A DNA stretch of 64,000 nt, taken from NCBI GenBank assembly GCA_910579655.1, contig CAJTVE010000001.1:54349-118348 (forward strand), given 5' to 3'. The position numbers and the translations under genes were made by a program. A model generated the notes under the pieces. That model saw only the letters and a list, made by a program, of their open reading frames with translations. It made no database searches and had not been told where the DNA came from. Of the stretch, positions 52,263 to 61,086 are shown piece after piece; position 1 is the stretch's first letter, and each line of letters opens with the position of its first letter. This DNA is from an uncultured Allobaculum sp. (GTDB lineage Bacteria; Bacillota_I; Bacilli_A; Erysipelotrichales; Erysipelotrichaceae).

Positions 52263-52291
52263 TTGACCTTTTCGGATGAATCTGTCATAGT
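52263..52291 (+). promoter_or_regulatory. Promoter of tRNA pair 3
   Basis: TTGACC (52263-52268), 17-base spacer, CATAGT (52286-52291). Confidence 0.8.
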
Positions 52292-52310
52292 ATTCAGGCA
52301 GTCAAGAAAC

Positions 52311-52387
52311 GGGCCTGTAGCTCAGGTGGTTAGAGCGCATCCCTGATAAGGATGAGGTCGCTGGTTCGAGTCCATTCAGGCCCACCA
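52311..52387 (+). tRNA. tRNA-Ile (GAT), copy 3
   Basis: Identical to copies 1 and 2. Confidence 0.97.
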
Positions 52388-52404
52388 TTTTTTGACTTAT
52401 ATGT

Positions 52405-52480
52405 GGGGTGTTAGCTCAGCTGGGAGAGCACCTGCTTTGCACGCAGGGGGTCAGGAGTTCGATCCTCCTACGCTCCACCA
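52405..52480 (+). tRNA. tRNA-Ala (TGC), copy 3
   Basis: Identical to copies 1 and 2, with an intact 3' end, so it is a further possible attachment site. Confidence 0.97.
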
Positions 52481-52493
52481 TTTTGAAAATATC

Positions 52494-52526
52494 GCCTTCA
52501 GTGGATAACACTGGGGGCTTTTTTTT
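52494..52526 (+). terminator. Terminator of tRNA pair 3
   Basis: A 10-bp stem (52494-52503 with 52509-52518) and eight T. Confidence 0.9.
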
Positions 52527-52751
52527 ATTTTCAAATTTGATTTCTGTTCAGCATTGCATTTTCAAATCAGAAGAATCCCCGAAAAGGGGGGTATAAGGAT
52601 AGAGGCGGAAATAGAGCTGGCCAGATTGGAATGAAATCAGCTGAATTTGGATAAAATACGGCAGGAAAATGGAACTTGGGGTTGCCGGATTCAGCGGGAA
52701 TGGACTAAGATCTTTTCGTATCCGCAAGTCCCTGCCGGATCATTTCTTGAT

Positions 52752-52827
52752 GGGGTGTTAGCTCAGCTGGGAGAGCGCCTGCTTCGCATGTAGGAGGCCA
52801 CGGGTTCGAGTCCCGTACGCTCCACCA
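52752..52827 (+). tRNA. tRNA-Ala (CGC)
   Basis: 76-nt cloverleaf with the same acceptor GGGGTGT/ACGCTCC as tRNA-Ala(TGC) but a different anticodon arm. The loop TTCGCAT gives anticodon CGC. CCA is encoded. Confidence 0.93.
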
Positions 52828-52839
52828 TTTTGCCGATTG

Positions 52840-52869
52840 GCCTTCAGACAAAAGTCTGGAGGCTTTTTT
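52840..52869 (+). terminator. Terminator of tRNA-Ala (CGC)
   Basis: GCCTTCAGAC (52840-52849) pairs with GTCTGGAGGC (52854-52863) around AAAA, then six T. Confidence 0.9.
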
Positions 52870-53406
52870 AAATCTGTTGAATTTCGGGAGATTCTGGTTT
52901 TGCTTTGACCGTTCCCCTTATGATCTTTTTTGCTTGGACAATTTATCTTTTCACAGGCAGATCCTGATCTTGCTGAACCGGTTTCCAGGACAGTGACAAT
53001 GCTGGTCCTGGACCATGAAAACTGCTGGTGATTGCGCAAAGCGGTTACCCAGGCAGAAGCATCCGATCGGATGGAAGAAATGCCATTGGTAAAAGACACG
53101 AAACAGGAATCTCTGAAAAACAGTCTTACAATAAACGGTCTGAGGCAAAAAACGCTCTTTTGTTTCAGACTGAAAAAAGGCCTCGCTTGCATGGACAGGC
53201 GGGAGCTTTTGACGTGTCGGGATGAGATCATATAGACACAAACTAAATCTTTTTGTATAGAAGAACTTCACTTAAGAGGCAATATAGACGATTTGAATGG
53301 GTGAGTTTTTGTCTCTTCATTGGAAAAATTGAACAAAATCATTGAGGAGTCTGTGTTCTTTGGTACAGAAACCTGTATGATATGGGTAAAATAAGGAGAA
53401 GTGCCC
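52870..53406. other. Gene-free stretch before the XRE regulator
   Basis: Several short frames overlap on both strands, but none has a ribosome site or recognisable sequence. I see no RNA gene. The XRE promoter is probably within 53330-53390. Confidence 0.5.
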
Positions 53407-53649
53407 ATGGTCCGAAACAACTTTGAGATGGATATTAAGGTCAAATGCGTTCAGGCCGGAATGGTTCAGCGCACATTGGCCGAAAAGCTCGGTCTGACCT
53501 CCCAGTACATCAATCACATCATCAAAAAGAAGGATGGTCTGGTCAATAAGACCTTCGTTTCCATGATGGAAGGGCTTGGCTATGATGTCGAACTTCGCTA
53601 TGTTCCGATCTCCGAGCGCACCCATCAAATTGAGAATCAATCTGTATAG
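53407..53649 (+). CDS. Small XRE-family regulator
   Basis: 80 residues from the ATG at 53407; AAGGAGA (53393-53399) fits this start rather than the GTG at 53401. The helix-turn-helix is MVQRTLAEKLGLTSQYINHIIKKKDGL. No sensor domain. Single-gene unit with its own terminator; targets unknown. Confidence 0.85.
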   Translation: MVRNNFEMDIKVKCVQAGMVQRTLAEKLGLTSQYINHIIKKKDGLVNKTFVSMMEGLGYDVELRYVPISERTHQIENQSV

Positions 53650-53672
53650 AGCTGCTTACAGCTCTTTTTTTT
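53648..53672 (+). terminator. Terminator of the XRE gene
   Basis: AGAGCTG (53648-53654) pairs with CAGCTCT (53659-53665), then a T run. Includes the stop codon. Confidence 0.9.
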
Positions 53673-53800
53673 GCGCGTCATTCTTTTTTTCTTCGCATCG
53701 CTCTTTTTGCGACAATCTTTTCGGTTTTCGCGAGCGATAAGCCTTACTTGTCCGCTTAAGATGATTACAAACAGGCATCGATTGAAAAGGAGGCACCTGA

Positions 53801-54784
53801 ATGAAAATCGAATGGAATACAACCGATCCGGCCAAGGCGATTGTCATTTTAAGCAGGACTCAGTTAGAAACGGAGTATCCTGATTTATTGAAACGAACGA
53901 TGCTGATTGTGGATGACCATAAATTTGGCTTTTCGAAAGTTATGAATTACCAAAATGAGCTTTCAGGAACCTTTGTGATTCCCAAAAAGTCCCGCCCGAT
54001 TCAGGACCATCTTTCCTTTGGATTCATTCTGTATGGCGATACGCTTTATTTCATTAAAGATAAAGGAGATATCGAAGGACTGATCAAGAGTTTCATGGAT
54101 CAGTATGATGCAACGATGAACAGCCCCTTTGAGTTTCTTTTACGGTTTATGAACTACATGATTCAGGAAGACGTCTACTATCTGGAGGATTACAATGCGA
54201 AGCTTGAAGAAATTGAGGAAGCGTTGTATGACGGCCATTCTTTAGGTCTGGAGCGGGTCATCATGATTGCCCGTAAAGATATGAATGTTCTGGGCAGTTA
54301 CTATCTGCAGCTGACGGCTATTGGAGAGTCACTCCAGCAGATCATCATTCCTTTTAATAATGCGGATGAAAGCGCAATGTTATCCCTTTTCCTATCGCGC
54401 TGTTCTCAGCTTTTAAACCTGGTTGAAAATGTGAAGGATAACACCAGCCAGATCTGGAATCTGCGCCAGACCCAGCTTTCTGATAAGCAGAACAAGATCA
54501 GCACCTTACTGACCGTCATCACTACGTTATTTCTGCCGTTGACTTTAATGACAGGCTGGTATGGGATGAACTTTCCAAATATGCCGTTGCTGCACAATAA
54601 ATATGGCTACCTGATGATCGTCTGCCTGGCGCTGGTGGTTTTAACCTGCGAGATTCTGTTTATCCGCCGCCGTCACTGGCTCAACAGTGATCGTACCGTG
54701 AGTGCTCTCCAGAAAAAACAGGAAGATGAAGATGCAGTCGCCGACTTTTTCAGCCAGGATAACAACAAGCCGTTGAATCAGTGA
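53801..54784 (+). CDS. CorA-family magnesium/divalent cation transporter
   Basis: 327 residues. Cytoplasmic alpha/beta N-terminus, a long helical stalk (about 110-265), and two C-terminal membrane helices. The family signature YGMNFPNMP (GMN) sits at the end of the first helix near residue 254, followed by the YLMIVCLALVVLTCEILF helix and a basic tail. AAAAGGAGG lies upstream of the ATG. Forms pentameric channels for Mg2+ or similar ions. Confidence 0.92.
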   Translation: MKIEWNTTDPAKAIVILSRTQLETEYPDLLKRTMLIVDDHKFGFSKVMNYQNELSGTFVIPKKSRPIQDHLSFGFILYGDTLYFIKDKGDIEGLIKSFMDQYDATMNSPFEFLLRFMNYMIQEDVYYLEDYNAKLEEIEEALYDGHSLGLERVIMIARKDMNVLGSYYLQLTAIGESLQQIIIPFNNADESAMLSLFLSRCSQLLNLVENVKDNTSQIWNLRQTQLSDKQNKISTLLTVITTLFLPLTLMTGWYGMNFPNMPLLHNKYGYLMIVCLALVVLTCEILFIRRRHWLNSDRTVSALQKKQEDEDAVADFFSQDNNKPLNQ

Positions 54785-55130
54785 ATCAGATTCGTGATCA
54801 TGTTCTGGTTTCGTTCGTTGATCTTAACGGCATTGCCTACTAAACTATCCAAAGAAGAAAACAAAAGAGAAGAGATATTTTCTGGCGGATTTCAAACGAC
54901 AGAGCAAATTTCCAATCTTTCGTTTTCCCTGGCTGCCGGTCTCAAAACAACCAGAAGCATCTTTCAGGGGATCTCTGAAAACTCTTCTGTGTATTTTAGA
55001 TGTGCGTCTGTATCTGCTGGCCAGAAAAACTTGTTTTTAACATCTGACAGAAAAAACAGACCAAGCAGCCAGAAGAAGATTGTCTTCTGAAACCTAGAAA
55101 CAATCTGAAATTAGACAGGACAAACAGTGA
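54785..55130. other. Gene-free stretch between corA-like and S41 genes
   Basis: An open frame (54794-55090) has no ribosome site and no recognisable sequence. I see no clear terminator or RNA. Confidence 0.5.
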
Positions 55131-56705
55131 ATGCAAAAAGTAGATCCAAATAAAAAAACAAAAAAACCGGTGTGGAAACCGATTGCGATTGTCGGTGCCT
55201 GCGTTCTTTGTTTTGCACTTGGAGCCGGGGTTCCGTATGTGATTCAGAAAACGTCGACCGACTCTTCCAGTGAACTGGGCAAATTTGAAGAAGTCTATGG
55301 CCTCCTCAAAGACGGCTGGTACTATGGCAAAGACATCGAAGATCTGGATGACCGTCTGATTGAGCAGGCATTGATGGGGATGACCACCTTATCAGAAGAC
55401 CGCCACACCAATTACTTTGATCTGGAAAACGCCAAAGCTTTCTCGCAATCCCTGGCCGGAAGCAATGTCGGCATTGGAGTCTCCTTTTATCCAGGAGACG
55501 ATGGCCAGATGGTGATCAAAAAAGTCTATATCAACTCCACTGCGGACCGTGCGGGGGTGCAGCCAGGAGATGAAATCGTCAAAGTCGGTGACCTGCAGGC
55601 AGGGACAACCGGGACGGATGAACTGATCAATTACATCAAGAGCATGGATGGCAAGCAGATCTCCATTCAGGTCAGACGTGGGGATGAAACCCTCGATATG
55701 GATGTAACCCCAGGTAACTTTGATTCGACCGTCAGCGCCCAGATGCTTGAAGAGGGTATCGGGTATATCGATCTTTCTTCTTTCTCCGCAGACAGCGGCA
55801 AAGACTTTACCGAAGCCATCGGCCGCATGCAGCGAGATGGTGCCAAAAATCTTATTCTTGATCTGCGCAACAACACCGGCGGCTACTTATCTGCGGCCAG
55901 GGAAATTGCTTCTTCGTTCTTACCAGACGACACAGTGATTTTCAAAGAACAGACGAAAGATGGTCAGATCAAAGAACTCAAAACCGACGACAACTATGCG
56001 CAGGTTGATTTTGATCATATCTATATTCTCCAAAACAAGAACACGGCTTCCGCCAGTGAAGTTCTGATTGGAGCACTCAAGGACAATATCCCAGATAAAG
56101 TCACAACCATCGGAACCAACAGTTATGGCAAGGGAACCGAACAGGTGACTGTTCCGTTTGATGATGGAACCTCCTTGAAATACACCGTTGCTGAATGGCT
56201 GACGCCCAACGGCACATCGATTAATAAAGTCGGTTTCCAGCCGGATGTTGAGGTTGCTTTAGAGGAAGTTTCTACGGTGACCTACACCGGCACTCGCGAA
56301 GGAGAAGAACTGCGCATTGAGCCGGATTCTGTCGATTCCAATGCGGCTGCTGTTCAGGTGTATCTGCGCTTTTTAGGCTATCCGGCTGAGCGTTCGGATG
56401 ACTACTTCAGTGCCGCCAGCAGTGAAGCCCTCAAACAATTCCAGTCCGACAATGGACTTGAACCAACGGGTGTTGTCGATCAGGCGACCTTTGATACGCT
56501 GCTTAAAGTGGTGGGCAACCGGCTGAGCGTCCAGGGTCCAGACCAGGATAAGGAGTTGAGCACGGCTCTTTCGATGATTCAAAACGGCGGACAGATTCCT
56601 GAAAGTACTCAGACACAGACTGAACAGTCAGACCTGTCAGTCGATGAAGAAATCCCTGCTGAAAGTGGAGAAGCAGAAACCATCGACGAAACCTTTGTAG
56701 AATAG
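55131..56705 (+). CDS. S41 family carboxyl-terminal processing protease (CtpA-type)
   Basis: 524 residues. An N-terminal signal anchor (IAIVGACVLCFALGAGVPYVI) places it outside the membrane. The PDZ domain spans about 110-195 (AGVQPGDEIVKVGD). The S41 catalytic core has the Ser region NTASASEVLIGAL near 307 and Lys in GTNSYGKGTEQV near 330. A C-terminal peptidoglycan-binding domain (VQVYLRFLGYPAE ... ALKQFQSDNGLEPTGVVDQATF) and an acidic tail follow. Cleaves exported proteins. Confidence 0.95.
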   Translation: MQKVDPNKKTKKPVWKPIAIVGACVLCFALGAGVPYVIQKTSTDSSSELGKFEEVYGLLKDGWYYGKDIEDLDDRLIEQALMGMTTLSEDRHTNYFDLENAKAFSQSLAGSNVGIGVSFYPGDDGQMVIKKVYINSTADRAGVQPGDEIVKVGDLQAGTTGTDELINYIKSMDGKQISIQVRRGDETLDMDVTPGNFDSTVSAQMLEEGIGYIDLSSFSADSGKDFTEAIGRMQRDGAKNLILDLRNNTGGYLSAAREIASSFLPDDTVIFKEQTKDGQIKELKTDDNYAQVDFDHIYILQNKNTASASEVLIGALKDNIPDKVTTIGTNSYGKGTEQVTVPFDDGTSLKYTVAEWLTPNGTSINKVGFQPDVEVALEEVSTVTYTGTREGEELRIEPDSVDSNAAAVQVYLRFLGYPAERSDDYFSAASSEALKQFQSDNGLEPTGVVDQATFDTLLKVVGNRLSVQGPDQDKELSTALSMIQNGGQIPESTQTQTEQSDLSVDEEIPAESGEAETIDETFVE

Positions 56706-56781
56706 TCGATCAGGCAGATCGTGGAGCGGCATAAACCTGTTCCGGATAAAAGATTGAACAGGACACATCAAAAAAATAATG

Positions 56782-56820
56782 AAAACCGTCATCTGGCAGA
56801 CAGGCTGGATGGCGGTTTTT
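56782..56820 (+). terminator. Terminator of the S41 protease gene
   Basis: A 12-13-bp stem with one mismatch (AAAACCGTCATC with GGATGGCGGTTTT), followed by five T. Confidence 0.8.
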
Positions 56821-56914
56821 GATTGGGTTGAATTTGCAGGAATATTGATCAAATATTAACTGTTTAATATCAGCAGGGTCGAGATTGGTTGAGAAGCGGA
56901 TGCCAAGGATTCAA

Positions 56915-56953
56915 AGAAAAAATCCCATCTGGCTGAAAAAGACAGATGGGATT
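56915..56953 (-). terminator. Minus-strand terminator of the glycosyltransferase gene
   Basis: AATCCCATCTG (56921-56931) pairs with CAGATGGGATT (56943-56953). On the minus strand a T run follows (A run at 56915-56922). Confidence 0.88.
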
Positions 56954-57094
56954 AGTGTTGGGTAAGGCGATGAAGCAGAAAAGAGCCAGAAGAGGAATGG
57001 AAGCAGCTGTAAGACAACACCAGGTTTTTTGGCTTTCACAATCAGCAGGATCGACCTTTTTGAGAAAAAGCAGGCTGAATGCTGCTTTTGTCAT

Positions 57095-59635
57095 TTACTT
57101 GGATGTTTTCTTACGGCGGGCCTGGGCGCGCTTTTGGCTGCGTTCCAGTTCCCGGGCCTGCTTTTTGGTTTCCTGCCTTTTACGGAAACGGTTATTTAAA
57201 ATTCGAACCAGAGCCACGAAAATGACTGGACCCGTTGTCCCTTCATAGGGAACAAGATCGCGGTCATAAACCATTGTCAGAAATTCTTCCCGATTCGGGC
57301 TCTGAAGTCGGAAAAGCTCGACTACCGGCATTCCATTTTTGTGATACATGCCATCGACAGTCCCAAGAACGGGAATAGTCTTATCCTGATAGGTCAGATT
57401 CACGCACACTCGGGTGCCGGCATCAATGTTCCAGGGACGGTGGAAGATGATACTCATATGGTCTTCGCTCAGATGAAGCACCGCACCATCCCGGATAATC
57501 TGGGCGGAGGTTTCTGGCGAAACCGTTACACTCAGATAGTCACGATTCATCAATTCTGGACTGCCGGATTTTGTATCGGCCACAAAGAGCAGCGCAATCA
57601 GATTGACGAACAGGTTGTTGATTAACCAGAACAGCGTGATCACCATACCAAACTGATGGGAGGAGGCCATCTGCCACAGTGCCGCAATCGTTGCTGTGCC
57701 GGTCAGAACCAAAGAAATGGCAAAAGGCCAGATGTAGCGAGGCTGATTGTGTTTCTGATCCGTTCCGCCTTTCTTTGTAACCTTGAAGGTTTTTAAGGAG
57801 ATTCCAAACAGCTCATTGAGAATCGGGAAAAACAGAAACGGCGCCAGAATTGTATCGTAGACAATTGTCCAGAAAGAAGAGCGCAGATTATGAGTCAGGT
57901 GGTTGAGCATAAATGTCTGCGCCAGCATATAGGGCAGCCAGAAAGTCAGCGACTCCTGAATCGAACAATTGACCACCGCAATGCCAAATAAGGCAGAAAG
58001 AATTGGGGTCAGGCTGAACACTGCCCGGGTAAATGGGGAGAACCAGTACTGAATACTTGACCAGTAGCTCATTTTCTGTGCATTGGAATATTTGCGGGTA
58101 AAGAACAGGTTGATCTGGTAAAGCACGTTGATCACCCCACGCCCCCAGCGTTTGCGCTGCTGGATGAGAGAAGGAAAGTCTTCTGCGGAAAGTCCATACG
58201 CAAGCGGATAGCTGGTTCCCAGTGAAACGTAGCCGTTTCCTTCAATCAGGATGCCGGTCGCAAAATCTTCGGTAATGGCTTTGGTAAAAAAGCCGCCAAC
58301 CGATTCGAGAGCAGCTCTTGAAAGAACTGTATTGGATCCACCGTAAATCACAGAGTTGGATAAGGTTCTGGAGGGCTGGATTTCACGATAGAAATAGTCC
58401 TGCTCATTGGCCAGACTGTTTTCACTGTAAAGGTGGAACTGGAATAGGTCCTGGTTGTAGAAGGCCTGCGGCGTCTGGATAAAGCCAAGCGGGATTGGTG
58501 GCTGGCCACTTTTGAGCAGCTGCTGATTGCGTTTGCGGGCATCAATGAAATACGGGATGGTTTCCATCAAGAAGCGGGCCCGGGGAATCATATCGGCATC
58601 AAAGGTGACAACAAGCGGGCTGTTTGTGAGCTTCAGGGCATTGTTCAGATTGCCGGCTTTGGCTCCTTCGTTGTTGTCGCGGGTCAGATAGCCAATATGG
58701 GTCTCCTCAGCCAGCTGGCGGATTTCTTCACGTCGGCCATCATCGCACAAATAAATGTGGACTTTGTCCGGATCCGGGTACTGCATATGACGGCATCCGT
58801 TGATGGTTTTAAACAGGAGGTCTGCATCTTCATTGTAAGTGGCAATAAAGACATCGATGTCCGGCCATTCGTCCTCCAGGCTTGCTTCCGGCAGTCGGAA
58901 ATGAAAGTCCTGGCTGATGGTTTTGCAGTGGTACAGGAATTCCATGATTGCCATGCACTCCGTCACAAACAGGATGATGGCCAGGACCATAGCCAGCGTA
59001 CTGTGACTCTGAAAGGGCAGGGTGAATAAAAATCGCCAGCTCAGATAGAGCGAGACGAAATACATGACGATCACGTAGGCATAGGTCCGGGGCTTTGTCG
59101 GCCGGCGGGTACCAGTTTTCTCCAGCAAATCCACATAGGTCCAGTGTGGTTTGGCCTGTTTAAAACGTGCCTGACGCATGATGGCTGCACCTGTAATGAT
59201 ACCCATCATGATCAGAACATCGAGAGTGTGATTTCCGAACAACCGATAGGCGGCCTGCCCGGCTATACCCGTACACAGGCCGGTATTCACCAGAAAGCGG
59301 GTGGATTCAGGAATTCGTTTTTTTAAGTCCAGCTGATCAAGTCTTTTGATCAGAAAGTGGTAGATCCAGAACAAAATCCAGTCGACAGTAAAGAAAAGCA
59401 GAAATTGGAAGGAGTCCGTTGGATCTGGAATAATCTGACTGACCCAGGTCCGCACATGAACGGCGGTAAAGCTGGTCAGTAAAAAAGGCCAGTACTTGTT
59501 CCTGATCCTGGCTGGAGCAAAAGCAGCAGCAATGGACAGAAGCAGAGTACAAAGATAAAGACAGGCAAAAATGTTGTTGTAGGCGTAGAGCTGCCCATTG
59601 TTCAAAGAGGGCGGCCAGTAAAAATTAGTGTCCAT
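57095..59635 (-). CDS. BcsA-like cellulose synthase / family 2 glycosyltransferase with PilZ domain
   Basis: 846 residues. Membrane helices at the N-terminus (about 20-240). The GT2 domain has DVFIATYNED near 262, DAD near 343, TED near 453 and QQRKRWGRG near 495, the D,D,D,QxxRW set of processive synthases. Further helices follow, then a C-terminal PilZ-like domain (about 695-780). The usual RxxxR c-di-GMP motif is not clear (NRDYLSV). Makes a beta-linked glucan or similar exopolysaccharide. No bcsB, bcsZ or cyclase gene is adjacent. Confidence 0.9.
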   Translation of the reverse strand: MDTNFYWPPSLNNGQLYAYNNIFACLYLCTLLLSIAAAFAPARIRNKYWPFLLTSFTAVHVRTWVSQIIPDPTDSFQFLLFFTVDWILFWIYHFLIKRLDQLDLKKRIPESTRFLVNTGLCTGIAGQAAYRLFGNHTLDVLIMMGIITGAAIMRQARFKQAKPHWTYVDLLEKTGTRRPTKPRTYAYVIVMYFVSLYLSWRFLFTLPFQSHSTLAMVLAIILFVTECMAIMEFLYHCKTISQDFHFRLPEASLEDEWPDIDVFIATYNEDADLLFKTINGCRHMQYPDPDKVHIYLCDDGRREEIRQLAEETHIGYLTRDNNEGAKAGNLNNALKLTNSPLVVTFDADMIPRARFLMETIPYFIDARKRNQQLLKSGQPPIPLGFIQTPQAFYNQDLFQFHLYSENSLANEQDYFYREIQPSRTLSNSVIYGGSNTVLSRAALESVGGFFTKAITEDFATGILIEGNGYVSLGTSYPLAYGLSAEDFPSLIQQRKRWGRGVINVLYQINLFFTRKYSNAQKMSYWSSIQYWFSPFTRAVFSLTPILSALFGIAVVNCSIQESLTFWLPYMLAQTFMLNHLTHNLRSSFWTIVYDTILAPFLFFPILNELFGISLKTFKVTKKGGTDQKHNQPRYIWPFAISLVLTGTATIAALWQMASSHQFGMVITLFWLINNLFVNLIALLFVADTKSGSPELMNRDYLSVTVSPETSAQIIRDGAVLHLSEDHMSIIFHRPWNIDAGTRVCVNLTYQDKTIPVLGTVDGMYHKNGMPVVELFRLQSPNREEFLTMVYDRDLVPYEGTTGPVIFVALVRILNNRFRKRQETKKQARELERSQKRAQARRKKTSK

Positions 59636-60030
59636 AGTCAGCGATTATAAGAATGATATTGTTTTGAATATGTAATCGTAGATACAAAGTATCTGATTTT
59701 ATGTTGAAATTGGTCAGATTTGCATGACAAATCGCAGAATCTCTCTAAAAAAATCTGGCTTGCCAAATTCACAGATCGTGATTATTGCCAAATCTTCTTT
59801 TATGAAAGGGATTTAAAGAAAAAAGAAGAAACTCCGTTTGTTTTGGCTGGCACATAAAGAAAACGAAGTATGGAAAACGGAAAGACTGGAGTCTGATCCT
59901 CTTTCAAAGCAACCACCAGCCAAGGCCGGTAAATGTATGCTTTTGGGGTATTTTAAAGGGATATTGTTTTGCGCCAGGAGGGATCAGGACACAGACATTG
60001 ACGCAGGCCCAATGGATTTTTATAGTTGGA
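59636..60030. other. Gene-free divergent region between bcsA-like and folT
   Basis: Must hold the promoters of both divergent units. AT-rich; no coding frame is convincing. I cannot place promoter boxes with confidence. Confidence 0.5.
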
Positions 60031-60130
60031 AAGACAGAGTAGAAAAACAGGCGTTAAGTGCATCGGAGACGGGGAGTTGATCCGGTGACGAAAAGTATTT
60101 CCTTGCGGTCTGTTTTTCGCATCCCGCTGC
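60031..60130 (+). promoter_or_regulatory. Tetrahydrofolate (THF) riboswitch aptamer
   Basis: Contains the conserved GAGTAGA (60037-60043), GCGTTAAGTG (60051-60060), CCGGTGACG (60082-60090) and CGCATCCCGCT (60118-60128). AAAAACAG (60043-60050) pairs with CTGTTTTT (60110-60117) as helix P2. Order, spacing and the downstream folate transporter gene all fit the THF-I class. Confidence 0.9.
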
Positions 60131-60146
60131 AAACGAAAAAGACCAG

Positions 60147-60182
60147 CCTCCTTTTTCATCTGCATGGGAAAGGAGGTTTTTT
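60147..60182 (+). terminator. Riboswitch expression platform
   Basis: CCTCCTTT (60147-60154) pairs with AAAGGAGG (60169-60176), followed by six T. The 3' arm is the folT ribosome site (AGGAGG), so the one hairpin can both end transcription and hide the ribosome site. Confidence 0.85.
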
Positions 60183-60184
60183 AT

Positions 60185-60742
60185 ATGAAATCTGTTCAAG
60201 CCTTACTCCACTGGAAAAGCGCCCGGGTTACTGAGATTAAAACGATGACAACCCTTGCTTTACTGATTGCCCTGTATTGTGTCTTACAGATGGTGACCAT
60301 CAATCTCTCCACGACCCTGCGCATCAGTTTTTCCTTTATCGCCTTAGCTTTATCCTGCGCTCTTTATGGGTTCTGGCCGAATGTGGCCTTTGCGCTGATC
60401 GCGGACTTTGCGGGCTATCTGGTTCATCCTGATGGTGCGTATATGCCGTTGTTTGCGCTGATTCTGGTTGTTAAAGCTGGGATTTATACCTGGTTTTTCT
60501 ATCAGCGCAAGACGATTTCCATCAGCAGACTGATTTTAGCCCAGCTGATCGCCGTGGTTGTCTGCAATGTGCTGCTCAATCCCCTTGTTCTGACTTTGAT
60601 GTATGGGATGCCCTATTGGGTGCTGGTGACCTCCCGCCTGGTTAAAAATGCCCTGTGCTTTCCGTTTGAATGTGCAGCCTTGTATGTCGCATTTAAAACG
60701 GTTTTGCCTCTGAGTTATCGGACATCAAAAGTAAAAGCCTGA
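60185..60742 (+). CDS. folT: Folate ECF transporter S component FolT
   Basis: 185 residues with about six membrane helices. Matches folate-type ECF substrate-capture proteins (TEIKTMTTLALLIALYCVLQMVTINLSTTLRISFSFI and ADFAGYLVHPDG). Works with the shared EcfAA'T module elsewhere in the genome. Start at the ATG 9 bases after GGAGG. Controlled by the THF riboswitch: high folate lowers uptake. Terminator at 60796. Confidence 0.94.
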   Translation: MKSVQALLHWKSARVTEIKTMTTLALLIALYCVLQMVTINLSTTLRISFSFIALALSCALYGFWPNVAFALIADFAGYLVHPDGAYMPLFALILVVKAGIYTWFFYQRKTISISRLILAQLIAVVVCNVLLNPLVLTLMYGMPYWVLVTSRLVKNALCFPFECAALYVAFKTVLPLSYRTSKVKA

Positions 60743-61086
60743 AAGAATCTAAAACTGAAATGATTTGTGCCTTTTGGAATGATGAAAATTTCATCAGCCT
60801 GAAAGGCTTTTTTGCTTCTGAAAGAGGAGTGAAAAAAGAAGCAGAAAAGGGATACAGGTATAGAAACCAAGCTAAATCTAAAGATTAATTGGTTGCAAAC
60901 TGCTCTGGAAACGATCATTGCGTTTGGCTACAATTGTTCTGTCATTTCAAAAACTCTGATTTTGCATGTTTGCCTAAAGAGGGAGAGGGAATATTCAAAG
61001 AAATTCCCCCTGATTGAGGCAGAACCAACGAGCAGAGAAGAAGCACCTAAACCAGATCTAATGAGAATTGTATAGAGGAGTCAGGT
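60743..61086. other. Gene-free stretch before the RpiR-type regulator
   Basis: Holds the folT terminator (60796-60813). The remainder has no credible coding frame. AT-rich toward the right. Confidence 0.5.
60796..60813 (+). terminator. Terminator of folT
   Basis: AGCCT (60796-60800) pairs with AGGCT (60804-60808) around GAA, followed by six T. Confidence 0.75.

Larger units (their letters stand above)
51891..52310. other. Right prophage end and leader of tRNA pair 3
   Basis: No protein gene. Holds the right-end integrase-type repeats, attR, the displaced tRNA terminator (52071-52100) and, at the right, the promoter of tRNA pair 3. Confidence 0.7.

Noticed and set aside
52758..53231. Minus-strand ORF overlapping tRNA-Ala(CGC)
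   Set aside because: Antisense to a tRNA and its terminator; not a gene.
54794..55090. 98-residue plus-strand ORF
   Set aside because: Low-complexity composition, no ribosome site, no recognisable domain.
56870..57094. 74-residue minus-strand ORF directly after the bcsA-like gene
   Set aside because: Starts right after the stop codon, but reads through the terminator and has no conserved sequence or ribosome site of its own.
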